Origin: Ilumatobacteraceae bacterium
GTDB lineage: Bacteria > Actinomycetota > Acidimicrobiia > Acidimicrobiales > Ilumatobacteraceae
Assembly: GCA_021299715.1 (NCBI GenBank)
Contig: JAJTEL010000008.1
Span: 1 to 64,000 of the forward strand
Reading direction: 5' to 3'
DNA length: 64,000 nucleotides
Below are positions 62,244 to 64,000 of this stretch, piece by piece (position 1 is the stretch's first letter; the number at the start of each line of letters is the position of its first letter). The notes under the pieces are model-generated. The model saw nothing but the letters and a program-made list of their open reading frames with translations. It searched no databases and was not told the DNA's origin. The position numbers and the translations under genes were made by a program.

Positions 62244-62525
62244 TTAGAACTCGAAGATGTCGCCCAGCAAACTGGACATTTTCTTCTTCTTCGGGTACTT
62301 CGCATATTTCAGGCGTTCAATTTCGTCGCTGTCGTCGTCATCTCGCCGTGAGGTGCGCGGGGCATTTCCTCCAGAAGGTGAGATGTCGTTGCTGGCGCGT
62401 TCAATGAGTTTGTCGAGTTCGCCACGATCAAGCCAGACGCCTCTGCAGTCTGGACAGTAATCAATTTCAATTCCTTGGCGATCTGACATCACAAGGGTTG
62501 TGCTGGGGCAGTGTGGACATTTCAT
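62244..62525 (-). CDS. Zinc-ribbon (TFIIB-type) domain protein
   Basis: 93 residues. Residues 1-42 are a zf-TFIIB domain: KCPHCPSTTLVMSDRQGIEIDYCPDCRGVWLDRGELDKLIE, with Cys3, Cys6, Cys24 and Cys27 as ligands. A Ser/Gly/Asp linker and DEIERLKYAKYPKKKKMSSLLGDIFEF follow; the conserved C-terminal LGDIF.F is typical of this small family, often linked to membrane stress genes. Molecular role unknown. 26 nt before htpX, 12 nt after the ATPase. Confidence 0.9.
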   Translation of the reverse strand: MKCPHCPSTTLVMSDRQGIEIDYCPDCRGVWLDRGELDKLIERASNDISPSGGNAPRTSRRDDDDSDEIERLKYAKYPKKKKMSSLLGDIFEF

Positions 62526-62537
62526 GGTTGGCCTTTC

Positions 62538-64000
62538 TTATTTGTTGATGATGCGAGAAACAAGCTTGCGTATTTCTTCTACCCACAAGATGGACGAAGC
62601 GACAGCAACGCAGACTGCCCATTCGGTAGCAGACAGTGATGTTGTCTCAAACAGAGATTGCATGAATCCAAGGTGAGTGACTCCAATTTGCAGTAGCAAA
62701 ACTGACACCAAAGAGATCCAGAGAGACTTGTTGCTGAACAACATGCGACTGAACACCGAAGTGTTTTCACTGCGCACGTTCAAGATGTTGAAGAACTGGA
62801 AGAGTACAAACGTGTTGAAGCCCATGGTACCCGCAACGCTGGCAACTCCGGCTTCTGCTTCGGGTCCGGGTGCCCACACAAACACTGCGAGGGTTCCTAT
62901 TGCCATAACTACTGCAGCCAACCCAATGGCAGACCAGCGACGGCGCGTCAGAATTGGTTCATCGGCGGGGCGAGGTGCGCGGTCCATCACGCCAGGTGCT
63001 GCACGATCGACACCAAGTGCCATTGCTGGCGGGCCGTCCATGATGATGTTCACCCACAGAATTGCGATGGCGGTGAAGGGTTTACGACTTGCGATGTCAA
63101 GGAGTGACGCAAGAAGGAACACGGCAGCGAAGCCAAGTGTTGTGCTCAACTGGAATCGTACGAATTTCACAATGTTGTCGTAAATGGTGCGCCCGCGTTC
63201 TACAGCGCGAACAATGGTGGCAAAGTTGTCGTCTGTGAGAACCATGGTGGCGGCTTCTTTGGTGACTTCTGTTCCGGTGATGCCCATGGCCACGCCGATG
63301 TCGGCTTTCTTTAGCGCGGGGGCATCGTTGACGCCGTCGCCGGTCATTGCGACGACGTTTCCTTTACGTTGAAGTGATGTGACCAAACGAATCTTGTGTG
63401 ATGGTGACACGCGCGCAAATACGGTTGTGGCATCGATCATTTTGTCGAGTTCGTCTTCCGACAGTTTTTCTAGGTCTGTCACCACGTTTCCGTGAAGGCC
63501 AAGATTTGCACCAATGGCTGCCGCGGTAACGGCATGATCGCCGGTGATCATCTTGACCGAGATACCCGCAGAATGCGCAATAGCTATTGCATCGCGCGCT
63601 TCGGGGCGAGGTGGGTCAATAATTCCCACAAGTGCGAGGAATGTGAGATCTTGAACCAAGGACATGGGGTCCTCGTCGGACAACTCTTGCCATGATTCCA
63701 GATCGAAATCTCTTTGGGCAACGGCAAGAACGCGCAGCCCTTCAGATGCCAAGCGACTGTTATGCGCAAGAAGACCGCCGTAATGCGAAGAAATATCAAC
63801 CGCTGCACCAGTCTTATCAATAACGCGCGTTGCGAAATTCAACAAAACATCGGGTGCACCTTTTACATACAACCGCACCACATCGCGTCCTTCATCGGTG
63901 ACCATCTGATGAAAGGTGGCCATGAATTTGTGGGCACTGTCGAAGGGAATTTCGGCAATACGTGGGCGAGATGCTTGTAAGTCGGCAGGGTCGATGCCGC
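62538..64000 (-). CDS. Cation-transporting P-type ATPase (P2A-like), 5' end beyond window
   Basis: The C-terminal 487 residues of a P-type ATPase, N-terminus outside the window. Nucleotide domain EIPFDSAHKFMATFH and KGAPDVLLNF, DPPRPEARDAI, hinge MTGDGVNDAPALKKADIGVAMGITGTEVTKEAATMVLTDDNFATI, then membrane segments with LWVNIIMDGPPAMALGVD and a six-helix end. This is the Ca2+/Mg2+-type (P2A/MgtA) C-terminus; the DKTGT phosphorylation site is not in view. Ion specificity cannot be fixed, though NxxxD in M6 (NIIMD) is as in SERCA-like pumps. Confidence 0.93.
   Translation of the reverse strand, partial: GIDPADLQASRPRIAEIPFDSAHKFMATFHQMVTDEGRDVVRLYVKGAPDVLLNFATRVIDKTGAAVDISSHYGGLLAHNSRLASEGLRVLAVAQRDFDLESWQELSDEDPMSLVQDLTFLALVGIIDPPRPEARDAIAIAHSAGISVKMITGDHAVTAAAIGANLGLHGNVVTDLEKLSEDELDKMIDATTVFARVSPSHKIRLVTSLQRKGNVVAMTGDGVNDAPALKKADIGVAMGITGTEVTKEAATMVLTDDNFATIVRAVERGRTIYDNIVKFVRFQLSTTLGFAAVFLLASLLDIASRKPFTAIAILWVNIIMDGPPAMALGVDRAAPGVMDRAPRPADEPILTRRRWSAIGLAAVVMAIGTLAVFVWAPGPEAEAGVASVAGTMGFNTFVLFQFFNILNVRSENTSVFSRMLFSNKSLWISLVSVLLLQIGVTHLGFMQSLFETTSLSATEWAVCVAVASSILWVEEIRKLVSRIINK

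Overview
The window reads as a chromosomal segment of an actinobacterium, most likely an Acidimicrobiia-type lineage of moderate GC. The class is an inference from gene content; no rRNA is present. Supporting signs are the 30-residue ribosomal protein bS22, a SepX/GlpR-like divisome protein, acyl-CoA genes, a P450, and gene order that follows the Mycobacterium tuberculosis Rv0990c-Rv1026 neighbourhood in broken pieces (fmdB-galU-moeA-sepX; metG-tatD-rsmA-ispE; prs-rplY-pth-mfd-mazG-eno-ftsB; DUF501-ppx). Genes are densely packed. Apart from edge genes there is no gene-free stretch over 300 bases, and no insertion sequence, prophage, CRISPR array or rRNA was seen.

Layout. 1-9.1 kb: dxs (3' part cut by the window edge), an SDR, a Cys-rich acidic protein, a PAP2 protein, tldD-tldE, a PHP protein, a P450 and a SAF protein. 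9.1-15.2 kb: fmdB and galU meet head to head in a way that suggests a deletion, then molybdopterin genes moeA, moaA, moaC and sepX. 15.2-24.5 kb: acyl-CoA ligase, M1 aminopeptidase, sugar/nucleoside kinase, queF-like gene, two enoyl-CoA hydratases, a secreted subtilase and a small basic protein. 24.5-37.3 kb: rimJ-like gene, ppx, DUF501, then a form II carbon-monoxide-dehydrogenase-like molybdenum hydroxylase cluster (coxL, coxS, coxM, coxD, coxE, two XdhC proteins, a MobA-like protein, coxG) with an NlpC/P60 protein, an SDR, a Dabb protein and a second PAP2 protein interspersed. This block sits between ftsB and DUF501-ppx, which are neighbours in M. tuberculosis.

37.3-47.4 kb: a leftward housekeeping run prs, rplY, pth, mfd, PpiC lipoprotein, mazG, eno, ftsB. 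47.4-52.1 kb: tRNA-Gln, bS22, then a leftward operon metG, tatD, RlpA-like, rsmA, ispE. 52.1-56.0 kb: thioesterase, then leftward ychF, DUF192, rsmI, HAD. 56.1-60.0 kb: suf operon (sufB, small Cys protein, sufD, Rieske, sufC). 60-64 kb: MFS transporter, then leftward P-type ATPase, zinc-ribbon protein and htpX.

The molybdopterin genes and the Mo-hydroxylase cluster fit together functionally: cofactor synthesis at 10.8-14.4 kb could supply the enzyme at 33.6-37.3 kb, with XdhC and MobA-like proteins as cofactor maturation factors. Throughout the window many genes carry a TANNNT hexamer exactly 6-7 nt before the start codon and no Shine-Dalgarno sequence, which points to widespread leaderless mRNAs and helped choose several start codons.
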